In this document: piece by piece, positions 42,389 to 51,343 of the stretch | Layout of the letters: the number at the start of each line of letters is the position of its first letter | How positions within the stretch are numbered: position 1 is the first letter of the stretch | Origin: Streptomyces gilvus | Lineage (GTDB): Bacteria; Actinomycetota; Actinomycetes; Streptomycetales; Streptomycetaceae | Direction: 5' to 3' | NCBI RefSeq assembly: GCF_022513565.1 | Contig: NZ_JAKWBE010000004.1 | Span: forward strand, 248,001-312,000 | DNA length: 64,000 nt | Program-made: the position numbers and the translations under genes | The notes under the pieces: model-generated | The model's database searches: none | Told to the model about the DNA's origin: nothing | Seen by the model: only the letters and a program-made list of their open reading frames with translations

Positions 42389-43177
42389 TCACTCCGGGGT
42401 CCGGGCGGCCACGACGAGTTCGTGGAGATAGCGCTTGGTGACGGTCCCGCCGAAGCGGGTGTCGATCAGCTGCCGCAGAGACGTCAGCAGGCCCTGGCGG
42501 GCCGTGTCGTCGAGTGCCCGGTGGCCCGAGTAGGTCAGCAGGACGTCGACGTACTGGTCGGCGGTGTAGGTGATGTCCTGGGTGACCCGGAGAGGCGCCG
42601 GGGTCTCGAAGAGATCGGATCCGTTCAGCTGGGCGGTCTCCGCGAAGACGATCTCGGACGCCGGCTGCAGGCGCAGCCCGGGCGGGGTGGCCGGATCCCA
42701 GCGTTCGTAGCACTCCTGGGCCAGCCGGAAGAACTCCTCGGTGCCGCCCGCTACGTGGTCGGTGAGGATCAGGGCCAGACGTCCGCCGGGCCGCAGCGCC
42801 CGCGCCGACTTCACCAGCCGGACCGCCGGGTCGATCCAGTGGAACGCGGTGGCGCACACCACCAGGTCGAACGGCTCGTCCGGCAGCTCCCAGCGCTCGA
42901 AGTCCGCCACCCGCACGTCCACCCGGGGAAAGCCGCGCAGGCGCCGCCGGGCCACCTGTGCCATGGCGCCCCCGAGTTCCACGGCCGTGATGCGGCAGCC
43001 CGACCCGGCCAGCGGAAGGGTGAGTTGACCGGTGCCCGGACCGATCTCCAGGACCCGGCTGTCCGGGCCGAGGTCCGCGGCGCGCGTCAACTCCTCGACG
43101 AGGGCGGCCGGGTAGCGCGGCCGTGCCCGGTCGTAGAGCTCGGCGACCTCGTTGAACGTCTCCCGCAGCACCTTCAT
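42389..43177 (-). CDS. Class I SAM-dependent methyltransferase
   Basis: The 262-residue methyltransferase has motif I SRVLEIGPGTGQLTLPLAGS at about residues 42-61, acidic loop ITAVELGGAM, motif II-like PFDLVVCATAFHWIDP and post-motif LRPGGRLALILTDH. The order matches methyltransferase family 11/25 enzymes. The ATG at 43177 is preferred because GGAGG lies 5 bp upstream. The substrate is unknown. It is divergent from the popR-like gene, with 81 bp between. Confidence 0.88.
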   Translation of the reverse strand: MKVLRETFNEVAELYDRARPRYPAALVEELTRAADLGPDSRVLEIGPGTGQLTLPLAGSGCRITAVELGGAMAQVARRRLRGFPRVDVRVADFERWELPDEPFDLVVCATAFHWIDPAVRLVKSARALRPGGRLALILTDHVAGGTEEFFRLAQECYERWDPATPPGLRLQPASEIVFAETAQLNGSDLFETPAPLRVTQDITYTADQYVDVLLTYSGHRALDDTARQGLLTSLRQLIDTRFGGTVTKRYLHELVVAARTPE

Positions 43178-43258
43178 CACGCCCTCCGCTCCTGGGATTC
43201 CACCCAGGGCAGAATGCCGGTCCCTTCCCATCGCGGCGATCGAATTTAGTCTGAGGGG

Positions 43259-43675
43259 GTGAGCAGCCGAACGCCCAACGAAGCCCGTGTCATTCCCCTG
43301 CGCCGTCCGCAGGACGGACGTCCCGCGGCCTCGCCGCCGCGCGAGGCGGCCCCGGCGGCCCCCGCGCTCAGGGAGCCGCTCTGGCGTGACCTGGTCGGGG
43401 ACGTCCTGCGCCGCGAACGCCTAGCGCAGGAGCGCACCCTCAAGGACGTCGCGGACGCCGCCCGGATCTCCATGCCCTACCTCTCCGAGGTGGAGCGGGG
43501 CCGCAAGGAGGCCTCCTCGGAGGTCCTGGCGGCCGCCGCCCACGCCCTGGGCCTGGGCCTCGGCGACCTGCTGTCGCGGGCGCAGGGCGAGCTCACCCGG
43601 CTCGCCGGCCGCCGGCACGGCCGCAGCGGGGCCACGCCCGCCTCGCCGTACAACGGGCTGTGCCTGGCCGCCTGA
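43259..43675 (+). CDS. popR: PopR-type XRE regulator of the clpP3-clpP4 operon
   Basis: The 138-residue protein has a Pro/Ala-rich N-terminus and a helix-turn-helix (about residues 45-100, RTLKDVADAARISMPYLSEV then ERGRKEASSEVLAAAAHALG). It ends NGLCLAA. The terminal Ala-Ala is the degron through which ClpP1/P2 is reported to destroy PopR and ClgR. ClgR shares the helix-turn-helix but ends differently, and the convergent clpP3/clpP4 pair with a PopR box favours PopR. The start is GTG. Confidence 0.85.
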   Translation: MSSRTPNEARVIPLRRPQDGRPAASPPREAAPAAPALREPLWRDLVGDVLRRERLAQERTLKDVADAARISMPYLSEVERGRKEASSEVLAAAAHALGLGLGDLLSRAQGELTRLAGRRHGRSGATPASPYNGLCLAA

Positions 43676-43696
43676 CCGCGGCAGCGGGCCGGCGCC

Positions 43697-44299
43697 TCAG
43701 ACCGCGACCAGGCGCCGGCTCAGCACCTCGTCGGCCAGGCCGTAGGCCACCGCCTCCGCGGCGGTGAACACCTTGTCGCGGTCCATGTCCGCGCGCAGGG
43801 TCGTGATGTCGTGGTGGGTGTGGCGTGCCAGCACCTCCTCGATCTGCGAGCGGATCCGCACCATCTCCTTGGCCTGCAGGGACAGATCGGAGACCGTGCC
43901 CTGCCGGCCGGCGCTGGCCGGCTGCCCCAGCAGCACCCGCGCGTGCTCCAGCACGAACCGCCGCCCCGGATCGCCGCCCGCCAGCAGGACGGCCGCGGTG
44001 GAGGCCGCCTGGCCGACGCAGAACGTCGAGATCGGCGCCTGGACGAACGCCATCGTGTCGTAGATCGCCATCAGCGAAGTGACCGAGCCGCCCGGGGAGT
44101 TGATGTAGATCGCGATCTCGTGCTCGGGGGCCGCCGACTCCAGATGCAACAGTTGCGCGATGACGACGTTGGCGACGCCGTCGTCGATCTCGGTGCCGAG
44201 GAAGATGATCCGCTCCGACAGCAGCCGGCTGAACACGTCGGAGGAGCGCTCGCCGTGCGCGGTCCGCTCGACGACGTACGGAATCGTGTAGTTGCCCAT
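43697..44299 (-). CDS. clpP4: ClpP-family protease subunit, second of pair (ClpP4-like), atypical active site
   Basis: The 200-residue ClpP fold has [20 protein letters not shown] and the catalytic Ser region [17 protein letters not shown]. At the position of the catalytic His (usually MIHQP), the sequence is [12 protein letters not shown], so Gly replaces His; the codon GGG is plain in the DNA. The late Asp motif [15 protein letters not shown] is kept. It may therefore be an inactive partner of the neighbouring subunit. Its start lies 1 bp after the stop of the first clpP gene, so they are coupled. Confidence 0.88.
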   Translation of the reverse strand: MGNYTIPYVVERTAHGERSSDVFSRLLSERIIFLGTEIDDGVANVVIAQLLHLESAAPEHEIAIYINSPGGSVTSLMAIYDTMAFVQAPISTFCVGQAASTAAVLLAGGDPGRRFVLEHARVLLGQPASAGRQGTVSDLSLQAKEMVRIRSQIEEVLARHTHHDITTLRADMDRDKVFTAAEAVAYGLADEVLSRRLVAV

Positions 44300-44300
44300 G

Positions 44301-44939
44301 TCACAGCCCCATCCGTCGCTTGGCGGCGGCCGGGCGGACGTCCGCGAGGGAGTCCAGGACCCGGTCGACCATGCCGTACTCCCTGGCCTGCTCGGCCGTG
44401 AACCAGCGGTCGCGGTCGCCGTCCCGGGAGATGGTCTCCGGGCTCTGCCCGGTGTGCTCGGCGGTGATCCGCTCGATGGTCCGCTTGGTGTGCTCCAGGT
44501 TCTCCGCCTGGATCTCGATGTCGGCGGTGGTGCCGCCGATCCCGGCCGAAGGCTGGTGCATCATGATGCGCGCGTTGGGCAGGGAGTACCGCTTGCCCTG
44601 CGCGCCGACGCTGAGCAGGAACTGGCCCATGCTGGCGGCGAAGCCCATGGCGAGCGTGGAGACGTCGTTCGGGATCAGCCGCATGGTGTCGTAGATGGCG
44701 AGGCCGGCGTGGACCGAGCCGCCCGGGCTGTTGATGTAGAGGCTGATGTCGGTGCGCGGGTCCTCCGCGGACAGCAGGAGCAGCTGGGCGCAGACCCGGT
44801 TGGCGGAGACCTCGTCGACCTGGGTGCCGAGGAAGACGATCCGCTGCCCGAGCAGTTGGGCGGCGAGATGGTCATCGAAGCGGCTGGGCGGGGTGTCGCC
44901 CTCCTCGGCGCGGGGCGCGAGCGGGGTGAGGGGAGTCAT
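44301..44939 (-). CDS. clpP3: ClpP-family serine protease subunit, first of pair (ClpP3-like)
   Basis: The 212-residue subunit keeps the full triad: Ser in [17 protein letters not shown], His in [14 protein letters not shown] and Asp in [38 protein letters not shown] is the oxyanion region. ClpP3/ClpP4 form a mixed protease that is normally silent and takes over when ClpP1/P2 is absent. The ATG at 44939 follows GGAGAA. Its promoter region carries a PopR box 71 bp upstream. Confidence 0.9.
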   Translation of the reverse strand: MTPLTPLAPRAEEGDTPPSRFDDHLAAQLLGQRIVFLGTQVDEVSANRVCAQLLLLSAEDPRTDISLYINSPGGSVHAGLAIYDTMRLIPNDVSTLAMGFAASMGQFLLSVGAQGKRYSLPNARIMMHQPSAGIGGTTADIEIQAENLEHTKRTIERITAEHTGQSPETISRDGDRDRWFTAEQAREYGMVDRVLDSLADVRPAAAKRRMGL

Positions 44940-45009
44940 CGGTTCTCCTGTCGAACGGTGATGCCGTCGACTCCACTCTTGGCCCCCGGCGGCGCCTCGA
45001 TGCGGTTTC

Positions 45010-45024
45010 TCTGCCCGCGGCAGA
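45010..45024. promoter_or_regulatory. PopR box upstream of clpP3
   Basis: TCTGCCCGCGGCAGA equals the recalled PopR operator TCTGCC-N3-GGCAGA exactly. It lies 71 bp before the clpP3 start codon, where an activator would bind. Confidence 0.85.
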
Positions 45025-45047
45025 TTCGCCACCGGCAGAGCCCGCCC

Positions 45048-46247
45048 TCAGCCCTTCTCGCGCAGCTGCCGGAAGAACGCCCGCACGTCGCCGACCAGCA
45101 GGTCGGGCTCCTCCATCGCAGCGAAGTGCCCGCCGCGGTCGAACTCGGTCCACCGCACCAGGTTCTCGGTGCGCTCCGCCTTGTGCCGCAGCGGGATCTG
45201 GGGTTCGGCCGGGAACAGGGCGAGTGCGGTGGGGGCGGTCGACGGCTCGGTCTGCAGGGCGACCCGGCCGGTGGCGTGGGCGCGCTCATAGTAGACGCGG
45301 GCGGCGGAACCGGCCGTCCCGGTCAGCCAGTACAGCATCACGTTGGTGAGCATCCGGTCCCGGTCCACGGCCTCCTCCGGCAGCAGCCGGGAGTCCGTCC
45401 ACTCGTGGAACTTCTCGACGATCCAGGCGAGTTGACCCACGGGGGAGTCCGTCAGCGCATAGGCCACGGTCTGCGGCCGGGTGGCCTGCAGGACGGCGTA
45501 GCCGGTGCCCTCGCGCGACCACTCGCTCCACCGGCGCCACGACAGCAGCGCCCGCTCCTGCTCCTCGGTGTCCAGCTCGTCCAGCTCCTCCTGCGTCGGC
45601 TCGGTGCTCTGCTGAGCGCCCGGCAGCAGGTTGAGGTGGACGCCGATCACCCGGTCGGGATGGGCGCGTCCCAGTTCGCGGGAGATCGCCGCGCCCCAGT
45701 CGCCGCCTTGGGCGCCGAAGCGCTCGTAGCCCAGGCGGCGCATCAGCTCGGCCCAGGCGTCCGCGATCCGGCCCGCCTCCCAGCCGGTGTCCGTGGGCGG
45801 CCCGGACAGCCCGAACCCGGGAATGCCGGGGACGACGACATGGAAGGCGTCCGCCGGGTCGCCGCCGTGCGCGACCGGGTCGGCGAGCGGGCCGACCACG
45901 TCGAGGAACTCCACGATCGATCCCGGCCAGCCGTGCGTGATGATCAGCGGGGTGGCGTCCGGCTCGGGGGAGCGGACGTGCGCGAAGTGCACGGTCGAGC
46001 CGTCGATGCTGGTGGTGAACTGCGGCCACCGGTTCAGCTGCGCCTCGGCGGCCCGCCAGTCGTAGGTGTGGCGCCAGTGGTGGACCAGCTCGCGCAGGTA
46101 GTCGGCCGGCACGCCGTACGCCCATCCCGTGCCCGGCAGCTCGTCCGGCCAGCGGGTGCGGTCCAGGCGCTCGTGGAGGTCGTCGAGGTCGTGCTGCGGG
46201 ATGTCGAGACGGAAGGGGCGGACCGTGTCCGTGGGGGATGACGTCAT
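45048..46247 (-). CDS. Epoxide hydrolase, microsomal-type alpha/beta hydrolase
   Basis: The 399-residue enzyme has the N-terminal EHN domain (about residues 8-110, FRLDIPQHDLDDLHERLDRT, with WPQFTTSIDGSTVHF). An alpha/beta hydrolase core follows with oxyanion PLIITHGWPGSIVEFLDVVG, nucleophile Asp in FGAQGGDWGAAISRELGRAH, and catalytic His in FDRGGHFAAMEEPDLLVGDV. It adds water to epoxides, probably xenobiotic or fatty epoxides. The tail reaches into the clpP3 promoter region; the ATG is at 46247. Confidence 0.9.
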   Translation of the reverse strand: MTSSPTDTVRPFRLDIPQHDLDDLHERLDRTRWPDELPGTGWAYGVPADYLRELVHHWRHTYDWRAAEAQLNRWPQFTTSIDGSTVHFAHVRSPEPDATPLIITHGWPGSIVEFLDVVGPLADPVAHGGDPADAFHVVVPGIPGFGLSGPPTDTGWEAGRIADAWAELMRRLGYERFGAQGGDWGAAISRELGRAHPDRVIGVHLNLLPGAQQSTEPTQEELDELDTEEQERALLSWRRWSEWSREGTGYAVLQATRPQTVAYALTDSPVGQLAWIVEKFHEWTDSRLLPEEAVDRDRMLTNVMLYWLTGTAGSAARVYYERAHATGRVALQTEPSTAPTALALFPAEPQIPLRHKAERTENLVRWTEFDRGGHFAAMEEPDLLVGDVRAFFRQLREKG

Positions 46248-46369
46248 GTGCGGAGCCTAGGCGGGGGTCACGGCAGGGCCATATGGATTAATCGGCCGCC
46301 CCACCGATGAGTTCCGCGGCCAGGATCGGTCGACAGAGGTGACCGCGTTCCACGCCCCAGGAGGTGCTC

Positions 46370-46852
46370 ATGACCACCGACGGATTCACCACGTGTCTCT
46401 GGTTCGACGGACAGGCCGAGGAGGCCGCGCACTACTACGTCTCGATCTTCAAGAACTCCAGCATCGGCCGCGTCGGCCGGAACGTCGAAGGGGGAGCGGG
46501 CCCGGTCGGCTCCGTGCTGGCGGTGGAGTTCACCGCCAACGGCCAGAAGTTCGTGGCGCTCAACGGCGGCCCCCAGTTCACGTTCAACGAGTCGGTCTCC
46601 TTCCAGATCTTCTGCAAGGACCAGGAGGAGATCGACTACTACTGGACCAAGCTCACCGAGGGCGGCGGCGAGCCGGGCCCCTGCGGCTGGCTCAAGGACA
46701 GGTACGGCCTGTCCTGGCAGGTCGTCCCGGACAAGCTGATCGACATGATCAGCGACCCGGACCAGGAGAAGGCCTCCCGCACCACCAAGGCGTTCATGGC
46801 GATGTCCAAGTTCGACATCGCGGCCCTGGAGAAGGCCTACGCGGGCGAGTGA
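46370..46852 (+). CDS. VOC family protein, PhnB-like
   Basis: The 160-residue protein matches the PhnB/3-demethylubiquinone-like VOC group: TCLWFDGQAEEAAHYYVSIF, FTANGQKFVALNGGPQFTFN, then FQIFCKDQEEIDYYWTKLTE and CGWLKDRYGLSWQVVP, with the tail VMSK-type (MAMSKFDIAALEKAYAG). The reaction is unknown. AGGAGG lies 6 bp before the ATG at 46370, so the shorter start is chosen over GTG 46364. Confidence 0.9.
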   Translation: MTTDGFTTCLWFDGQAEEAAHYYVSIFKNSSIGRVGRNVEGGAGPVGSVLAVEFTANGQKFVALNGGPQFTFNESVSFQIFCKDQEEIDYYWTKLTEGGGEPGPCGWLKDRYGLSWQVVPDKLIDMISDPDQEKASRTTKAFMAMSKFDIAALEKAYAGE

Positions 46853-46859
46853 CGGCCGG

Positions 46860-47771
46860 TCAGCGCTCCCCCGCCTGTCGTATCACCCGGGTGACCTCCC
46901 GGGCCATGCGCAGGATGCCGGGGGAGCGCACCGGGCACGGCCTCGGCGTGGACGTCGTGGGGACCAGGCAGAAGTGCAGGTAGTCCGAGCTCAGATGGAG
47001 GGCGGTACGGTCCTGGTCCGGCTGGGTGCAGTAGTCGGGGTGCGCGTGTTCGTAGGCGGTGCACGGCAGGTACTGCGCCCAGGTGTAGCGGGCCCCCGCC
47101 GGGCTGACCGACGCGCCCGCGTCGGCGACAAGGTCGTCGGAGGCGGCGGCCTGCTGCTCGTACATCTCGTTGACGCGGCGTACCCGGTCCGGGGTGATCG
47201 GATCCGGTCCCTGCAGCACCCACACGATCCTCGGGCGCTTCGCCCCGCCCGCCTCCGCGATCTGCTCGGTGAGCCTGCGCAGGTCGGCACGGTAGCGGGT
47301 GAAGTACCGCTGCTGAGAGGCGTTGTAGCTGATGCCCTTCATGCACCACGTGAAGGCCCAGGCGTTGCCCCAGAACTGCATCACCACGTAGTCCGGATGC
47401 CGCGCCCGCACCAGCGCGGCGGCCTTGTCGGCGTCCGGCACGAGCGAGCGCGCCCCGGTGCCCTCCAGGTAGTCGCAGAGCGTGGTGCCCGAGTACGGGG
47501 CGCTGGTGTAGGTCGCGTTCAGGTCGCCGCGCAGCTGCTGCCCCAGGACGTTCTGGGCCTCCATCGCCAGTGAGTCGCCGAGGTACAGCACCTTGGGGGC
47601 CACGGCCGGGCGGCCGGGGGAGGCGGGGGCCCGCTGGTGGGTCGTGGTGGCGCTCGCGCCCGGTACGGCGGGGGAGGGCGGCGGGGCCTGCGGGGCGGAC
47701 GACGGGTCGGTGCACCCGCCGAGCAGCAGCACGCCGGCCAGCGACACCCCCACGATCCACGGTTTCCGCAT
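46860..47771 (-). CDS. Secreted SGNH/GDSL-hydrolase-like lipoprotein
   Basis: The 303-residue protein has a lipoprotein signal (SLAGVLLLGGC, lipobox Cys near residue 20), a Pro/Ser/Ala linker and an SGNH-type domain. Block I is KVLYLGDSLAMEAQNVLG, with the catalytic Ser. VVMQFWGNAWAFTWC lies where block III Asn is expected, and DYLHFC is close to the block V Asp-x-x-His. It probably deacylates a wall or exopolysaccharide ester outside the membrane, by inference. The ATG at 47771 begins the signal peptide. Confidence 0.8.
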   Translation of the reverse strand: MRKPWIVGVSLAGVLLLGGCTDPSSAPQAPPPSPAVPGASATTTHQRAPASPGRPAVAPKVLYLGDSLAMEAQNVLGQQLRGDLNATYTSAPYSGTTLCDYLEGTGARSLVPDADKAAALVRARHPDYVVMQFWGNAWAFTWCMKGISYNASQQRYFTRYRADLRRLTEQIAEAGGAKRPRIVWVLQGPDPITPDRVRRVNEMYEQQAAASDDLVADAGASVSPAGARYTWAQYLPCTAYEHAHPDYCTQPDQDRTALHLSSDYLHFCLVPTTSTPRPCPVRSPGILRMAREVTRVIRQAGER

Positions 47772-47853
47772 GCAGCAACTCCCGCCCCGGCAACCGAAAA
47801 CGGTTCCCCAGGCAAGCACAGGAGGGCGCAAGGGGGAAGACACGGGGGTGAGT

Positions 47854-49518
47854 TCAGGCCTGCCCGAGCCGTTCGAGAAGGTCCAGCAGCTCGGCGAGCG
47901 GCAGCGGTTTGGCCAGGTGGGCGTCGAAACCGGCCGCCCGGGACAGGGCGCGGTCGGTGCCCCGGCTGAACCCGGACACCGCGATCAGGCGCAGTCGGTC
48001 CCCGCCCGGCCTGGCGCGCAGGGTACGGGCGACCGTGTAGCCGTCCATGTCCGGCAGCCCCAGATCGCACAGGACGGCGTCGAAGGGCTCCATCCCGGCG
48101 GTGGCGAGGGCGTCCGCGCCGGTGTGCACGGCGGTGACCCGGTGGCCCTGGCGTTCCAGCAGGGTGCGGTAGGTGGTGGCCAGGTCCGCGTTGTCCTCGA
48201 CGATCAGCAGGGAGAGACGGCCGGGTACGGCCGGGCGGGCGGTCGTGGTGCGCCGCGGCCGAGGGGCCGTCGCGTTGGTCGTCGGCAGCCGTACCGTGAA
48301 GGTCGCGCCCGTTCCGGGGCCGTCGCTGTGGGCGGCGATCCGGCCGCCGTGCAGCTCCACCACCGTCCGCGCCACCGCGAGCCCCAGTCCCAGGCCCTCC
48401 GGGGTGTCGGGGCCCGCCGGGGCGGCCCGCATGAACACCCCGAACAGCTCCTCCGCCTGCGCGGGCGCGAAGCCGATGCCGTCGTCGCGGACGGTCAGCA
48501 GGGCCGTGCCGTCCTCGACCTCCAGGCCCACCTCGGTGTGTCCGCCGGGCCGGGTGTACTTCAGCGCGTTGGACAGCAGGTTGGTCAGCACCTGGGCCAG
48601 CCGCAGGCGGTCGCCGTCGATCATCACCGGCTCGGGCGGCACGACGACGCCCAGGGTGCGGCCCTCGTGTCCGAACACGCCCCGGATGTCGGCACAGGCG
48701 CCGTCGACGACCGAGCGCAGGTCGACGGGGTCGCGCACCAGCTCCAGACGTCCGGTCACCGCCCGGGTGCCGTCCAGCAGGTCGTTGCTCATCCTCGCCA
48801 GCGTGCCCAGCTGCCGCTCCAGGACCGACAGTGCCGGATGGCCGTCGGGCAGGTCCAGGGCGAGCAGCTCGGTGGCCGCGGTGGCGGCGGCGAGCGGGTT
48901 GCGCAGTTCGTGCGAGAGCGTGGCGATGAACCGGTCCTTGGCCCGCTGCTCCTCCCGCAACCGGCGTCCGGCGGCGTCGAGTTCGGCGTTGGCCCGGCTG
49001 AGCTGCTCGTTGACCTCGCGGATCTCCCGCGCCCGGACGAACAGGTCGATCTCCATGCCCTCGGCCCGCATCTGCGCCTCGGCGACGGCCCGTCGCTGCT
49101 CGCGCCCGACCCGGCGCAGATGCACGAAGTCCGTGACGTCCTCGACCCGGTGGATGATGTGGACGACCCGGCCGTCGTCGTCCAGGACCGGTGTGTTGAC
49201 CGGGCTCCAGTAGCGCTCGGCGAAGACGCCCTCCTCGCCGGTGGGGATGTCGTAGCGCTGCAGCGCCATCGTGTCCGGACGGCCGGTCGCCGCCACCGTC
49301 TCCAGCGAGCGGCGCAGATTGGCCACGCCGTCGGCCGAGGGGTCGTCCGGATTGTCGGGGAAGACGTCGAAGATCGGCCGCCCCACGATGTCGCGCCGCG
49401 TCCGTGTCGCCGTCAGATACGCGCGGTTGACCTCGACGATGGTGAAGTCGGGGCTCAGGACGAGCAGCGGGGACAGCGTGGCGTCGAACAGGCGCCGGAA
49501 GTCAGGGGCGTCGGGCAT
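47854..49518 (-). CDS. Hybrid sensor histidine kinase with C-terminal receiver
   Basis: The 554-residue soluble protein has a PAS domain (about residues 5-130, LLVLSPDFTIVEVNRAYLTA), a coiled coil (EVNEQLSRANAELDAAGRRL), and HisKA with FIATLSHELRNPLAAATAAT. HATPase_c contains the N-box VLTNLLSNALKYTRPGG and DDGIGFAPAQAEELFGVF. A receiver (about 435-554) includes LLIVEDNADLATTY, phospho-Asp in VLCDLGLPDMDGY, and Lys in HLAKPL. No transmembrane helix is seen. It lies 29 bp after the OmpR-type regulator and is co-transcribed. Confidence 0.92.
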   Translation of the reverse strand: MPDAPDFRRLFDATLSPLLVLSPDFTIVEVNRAYLTATRTRRDIVGRPIFDVFPDNPDDPSADGVANLRRSLETVAATGRPDTMALQRYDIPTGEEGVFAERYWSPVNTPVLDDDGRVVHIIHRVEDVTDFVHLRRVGREQRRAVAEAQMRAEGMEIDLFVRAREIREVNEQLSRANAELDAAGRRLREEQRAKDRFIATLSHELRNPLAAATAATELLALDLPDGHPALSVLERQLGTLARMSNDLLDGTRAVTGRLELVRDPVDLRSVVDGACADIRGVFGHEGRTLGVVVPPEPVMIDGDRLRLAQVLTNLLSNALKYTRPGGHTEVGLEVEDGTALLTVRDDGIGFAPAQAEELFGVFMRAAPAGPDTPEGLGLGLAVARTVVELHGGRIAAHSDGPGTGATFTVRLPTTNATAPRPRRTTTARPAVPGRLSLLIVEDNADLATTYRTLLERQGHRVTAVHTGADALATAGMEPFDAVLCDLGLPDMDGYTVARTLRARPGGDRLRLIAVSGFSRGTDRALSRAAGFDAHLAKPLPLAELLDLLERLGQA

Positions 49519-49547
49519 GGTCGGACCTCCGGGCCGAGGCGGGTCGC

Positions 49548-50222
49548 TCACAGGTCGAGGCGGTAGCCGTAGCCGCGGACGGTCGTGATCCGGGGAACGG
49601 GGGCGGGCATCGCCGCGAGCTTGCCGCGCAGCCGGTACACGTGCTCGACCACGGTCGCCGGCTGCTGCCAGGACGAGCCCCAGATCCGCTCCAGCAGCTG
49701 CTCCGCCGAGAAGACCCGGCCGGGCGCCTCGGCCAGCATCTCCAGCAGGGCGTACTCCTTGGGACGCAGCGTCAGCGTCGTGCCGTCGACGGAGGCCTGG
49801 CGGCCCGCGCTGTCGATGAGCAGGGAGCCGACCCGGAGCAGAGTGGGCGCCTCGGGCGGCTGCGAGCGGCGCAGCACCGCGTGGATACGGGCCACCAGCT
49901 CCCGCTGCGAGAACGGTTTCACCAGGTAGTCGTCGGCGCCGATCTCCAGTCCCGCCACCCGGTCCGCCTCCGCGCCGCGTCCGCTGACCACGATGACCGG
50001 CAGCCGGCTGCTGGAGCGCAGCGCCCGCAGCAGTTCGAGGCCGCTGCCGTCGGGCAGCCCCAGGTCGAGGACGGCGAGGTCGATGCCGCCCTCGTGCAGA
50101 GCGGCCTTTCCGGCGCGCGCGTCCATGGCCCAGGAGACGGTGAAGCCCGCGCGCTCCAGATAGGAACGGCACATCAGTGCGAAGTCGGGGTCGTCCTCGA
50201 TCAGCGCGAGACGCGGTCGCAC
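49548..50222 (-). CDS. OmpR-family response regulator
   Basis: The 224-residue regulator has a receiver domain (LALIEDDPDFALMCRSYLER; phospho-Asp in IDLAVLDLGLPDGSGLELLR; Lys in YLVKPFSQRELVARIHAVL). A winged-helix DNA-binding domain follows (TLTLRPKEYALLEMLAEAPG, then QQPATVVEHVYRLRGKLA, ending ITTVRGYGYRLDL). It forms a two-component pair with the following hybrid kinase. The target genes are unknown. A possible vegetative promoter lies at 50300-50329. Confidence 0.93.
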   Translation of the reverse strand: MRPRLALIEDDPDFALMCRSYLERAGFTVSWAMDARAGKAALHEGGIDLAVLDLGLPDGSGLELLRALRSSSRLPVIVVSGRGAEADRVAGLEIGADDYLVKPFSQRELVARIHAVLRRSQPPEAPTLLRVGSLLIDSAGRQASVDGTTLTLRPKEYALLEMLAEAPGRVFSAEQLLERIWGSSWQQPATVVEHVYRLRGKLAAMPAPVPRITTVRGYGYRLDL

Positions 50223-50299
50223 AACGCATCACCCGGACTGTCTGCCGCTCGCTCGTTGTGCAGCTCATGAGCGGGCGTTGATGCCCCGACCATGTGGCG

Positions 50300-50329
50300 A
50301 AGGTAGAACAGGAGCAGCCCACGGTTCAA
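50300..50329 (-). promoter_or_regulatory. Candidate vegetative promoter for the two-component operon
   Basis: On the minus strand TTGAAC and TACCTT are separated by 18 bp, with the start codon about 78 bp downstream. The remaining 200-bp gap 50223-50423 shows no gene. Confidence 0.4.
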
Positions 50330-50423
50330 GGGGGAGCCGCCCGGGGGGAGTTCCGGCGCGGTCCCGTGTGCGGTGCGGGGATGTGTGTCACCACCGCCGC
50401 ACGGGCCCGCGCCGGGACGCGGA

Positions 50424-51332
50424 TCAGACGCGGTCCGCGGCGATCAGCAGGTACTGGAAGCTGCCGTTGCGGTACGCGGACAGGAACGTGTCCTCGATGC
50501 CCGTGACCAGGTGTTCCGCCTCGCGGCGCAGTTCCCAGTAGGGGATGGTGTCGGCGGTCAGGTCCTGGACGTGGACCGGGACGAGACGGTGGCGGGCCAT
50601 CGCCCGGAAGTACTCCGAGCGCGGGTGGATGTCGCAGATGTAGTGGGCGTTGATCAGGGACACCTCGCGCGAGGCACGCCCGTAGGCGTCGTTGTAGCAG
50701 CCGGTGATCACCACGTAGCGTCCGCCGCGGCGCAGCAGCCGCGCGTGCTCAGCGAACAGCAGGTCCAGTTCGACGTACATGGTCGACTCGTTGTTCCACG
50801 ACGCGGCGTAGGCGCCGGTTTCGAAACCGGTGTCGAGCATGTTGCGGTGGTGGTAGCGCACCCTGTGGTCGATGCCCCGCTTGCGGGCCTGTTCGTCCGC
50901 GAAGGCGGCCTGCTTGGCGGAGATGGTCACGCCGTCGGCGTGGCAGCCGTAGCGCAGGTTCGCCACCACGCTGCCGCCGCCGCGTCCGCAGCCGGCGTCG
51001 AAGACCCGGTCCTCCGGGGTGAGCGGGCCGAGATGGGCGGCGAGGAGTTCGGCCTGGGCGTGTTCCAGCCGGTGCAGTTCGGCGGTGATCCGCTCACGGC
51101 GCAGCGCCGGGTCGCTCTCGTCGAGCACGGAGCGGTCGGCGGCGCCGACGCCGTAGTGGTGGTGGTAGAGGTCGTCGAGCCGGCCGAGTTCGAGGTTGAC
51201 CGGGTTCTCCTCGGCGTTCCAGTAGTCCGCCACGCGGTTCTGGTACGTGGACTGGGTCGGCAGCGGGACGTTCCTGGTGTCGGCGGGGGCGATGGTCAAC
51301 GCTGTCTCCTCGTGGTCTTGCTGATGGTTCAT
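50424..51332 (-). CDS. Geranyl diphosphate 2-C-methyltransferase
   Basis: The 302-residue SAM methyltransferase matches the length and pattern of the GPP methyltransferase of 2-methylisoborneol synthesis (303 residues in S. coelicolor, from memory). It has YYNAxENPVNLxLG-type start (VADYWNAEENPVNLELGRLD), motif I VFDAGCGRGGGSVVANLRYG, and the substrate region ASWNNESTMYVELDLLFAEH. It adds a methyl group to C2 of geranyl diphosphate, feeding the terpene cyclase encoded 11 bp upstream. It is the last gene of the encapsulin operon. Confidence 0.92.
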   Translation of the reverse strand: MNHQQDHEETALTIAPADTRNVPLPTQSTYQNRVADYWNAEENPVNLELGRLDDLYHHHYGVGAADRSVLDESDPALRRERITAELHRLEHAQAELLAAHLGPLTPEDRVFDAGCGRGGGSVVANLRYGCHADGVTISAKQAAFADEQARKRGIDHRVRYHHRNMLDTGFETGAYAASWNNESTMYVELDLLFAEHARLLRRGGRYVVITGCYNDAYGRASREVSLINAHYICDIHPRSEYFRAMARHRLVPVHVQDLTADTIPYWELRREAEHLVTGIEDTFLSAYRNGSFQYLLIAADRV

Positions 51333-51343
51333 CGGGGTGGCGC

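Noticed and set aside
43811..46241. Long plus-strand frames opposite clpP3, clpP4 and the epoxide hydrolase
   Set aside because: The minus-strand genes have full catalytic motifs; the plus-strand frames are their shadows.
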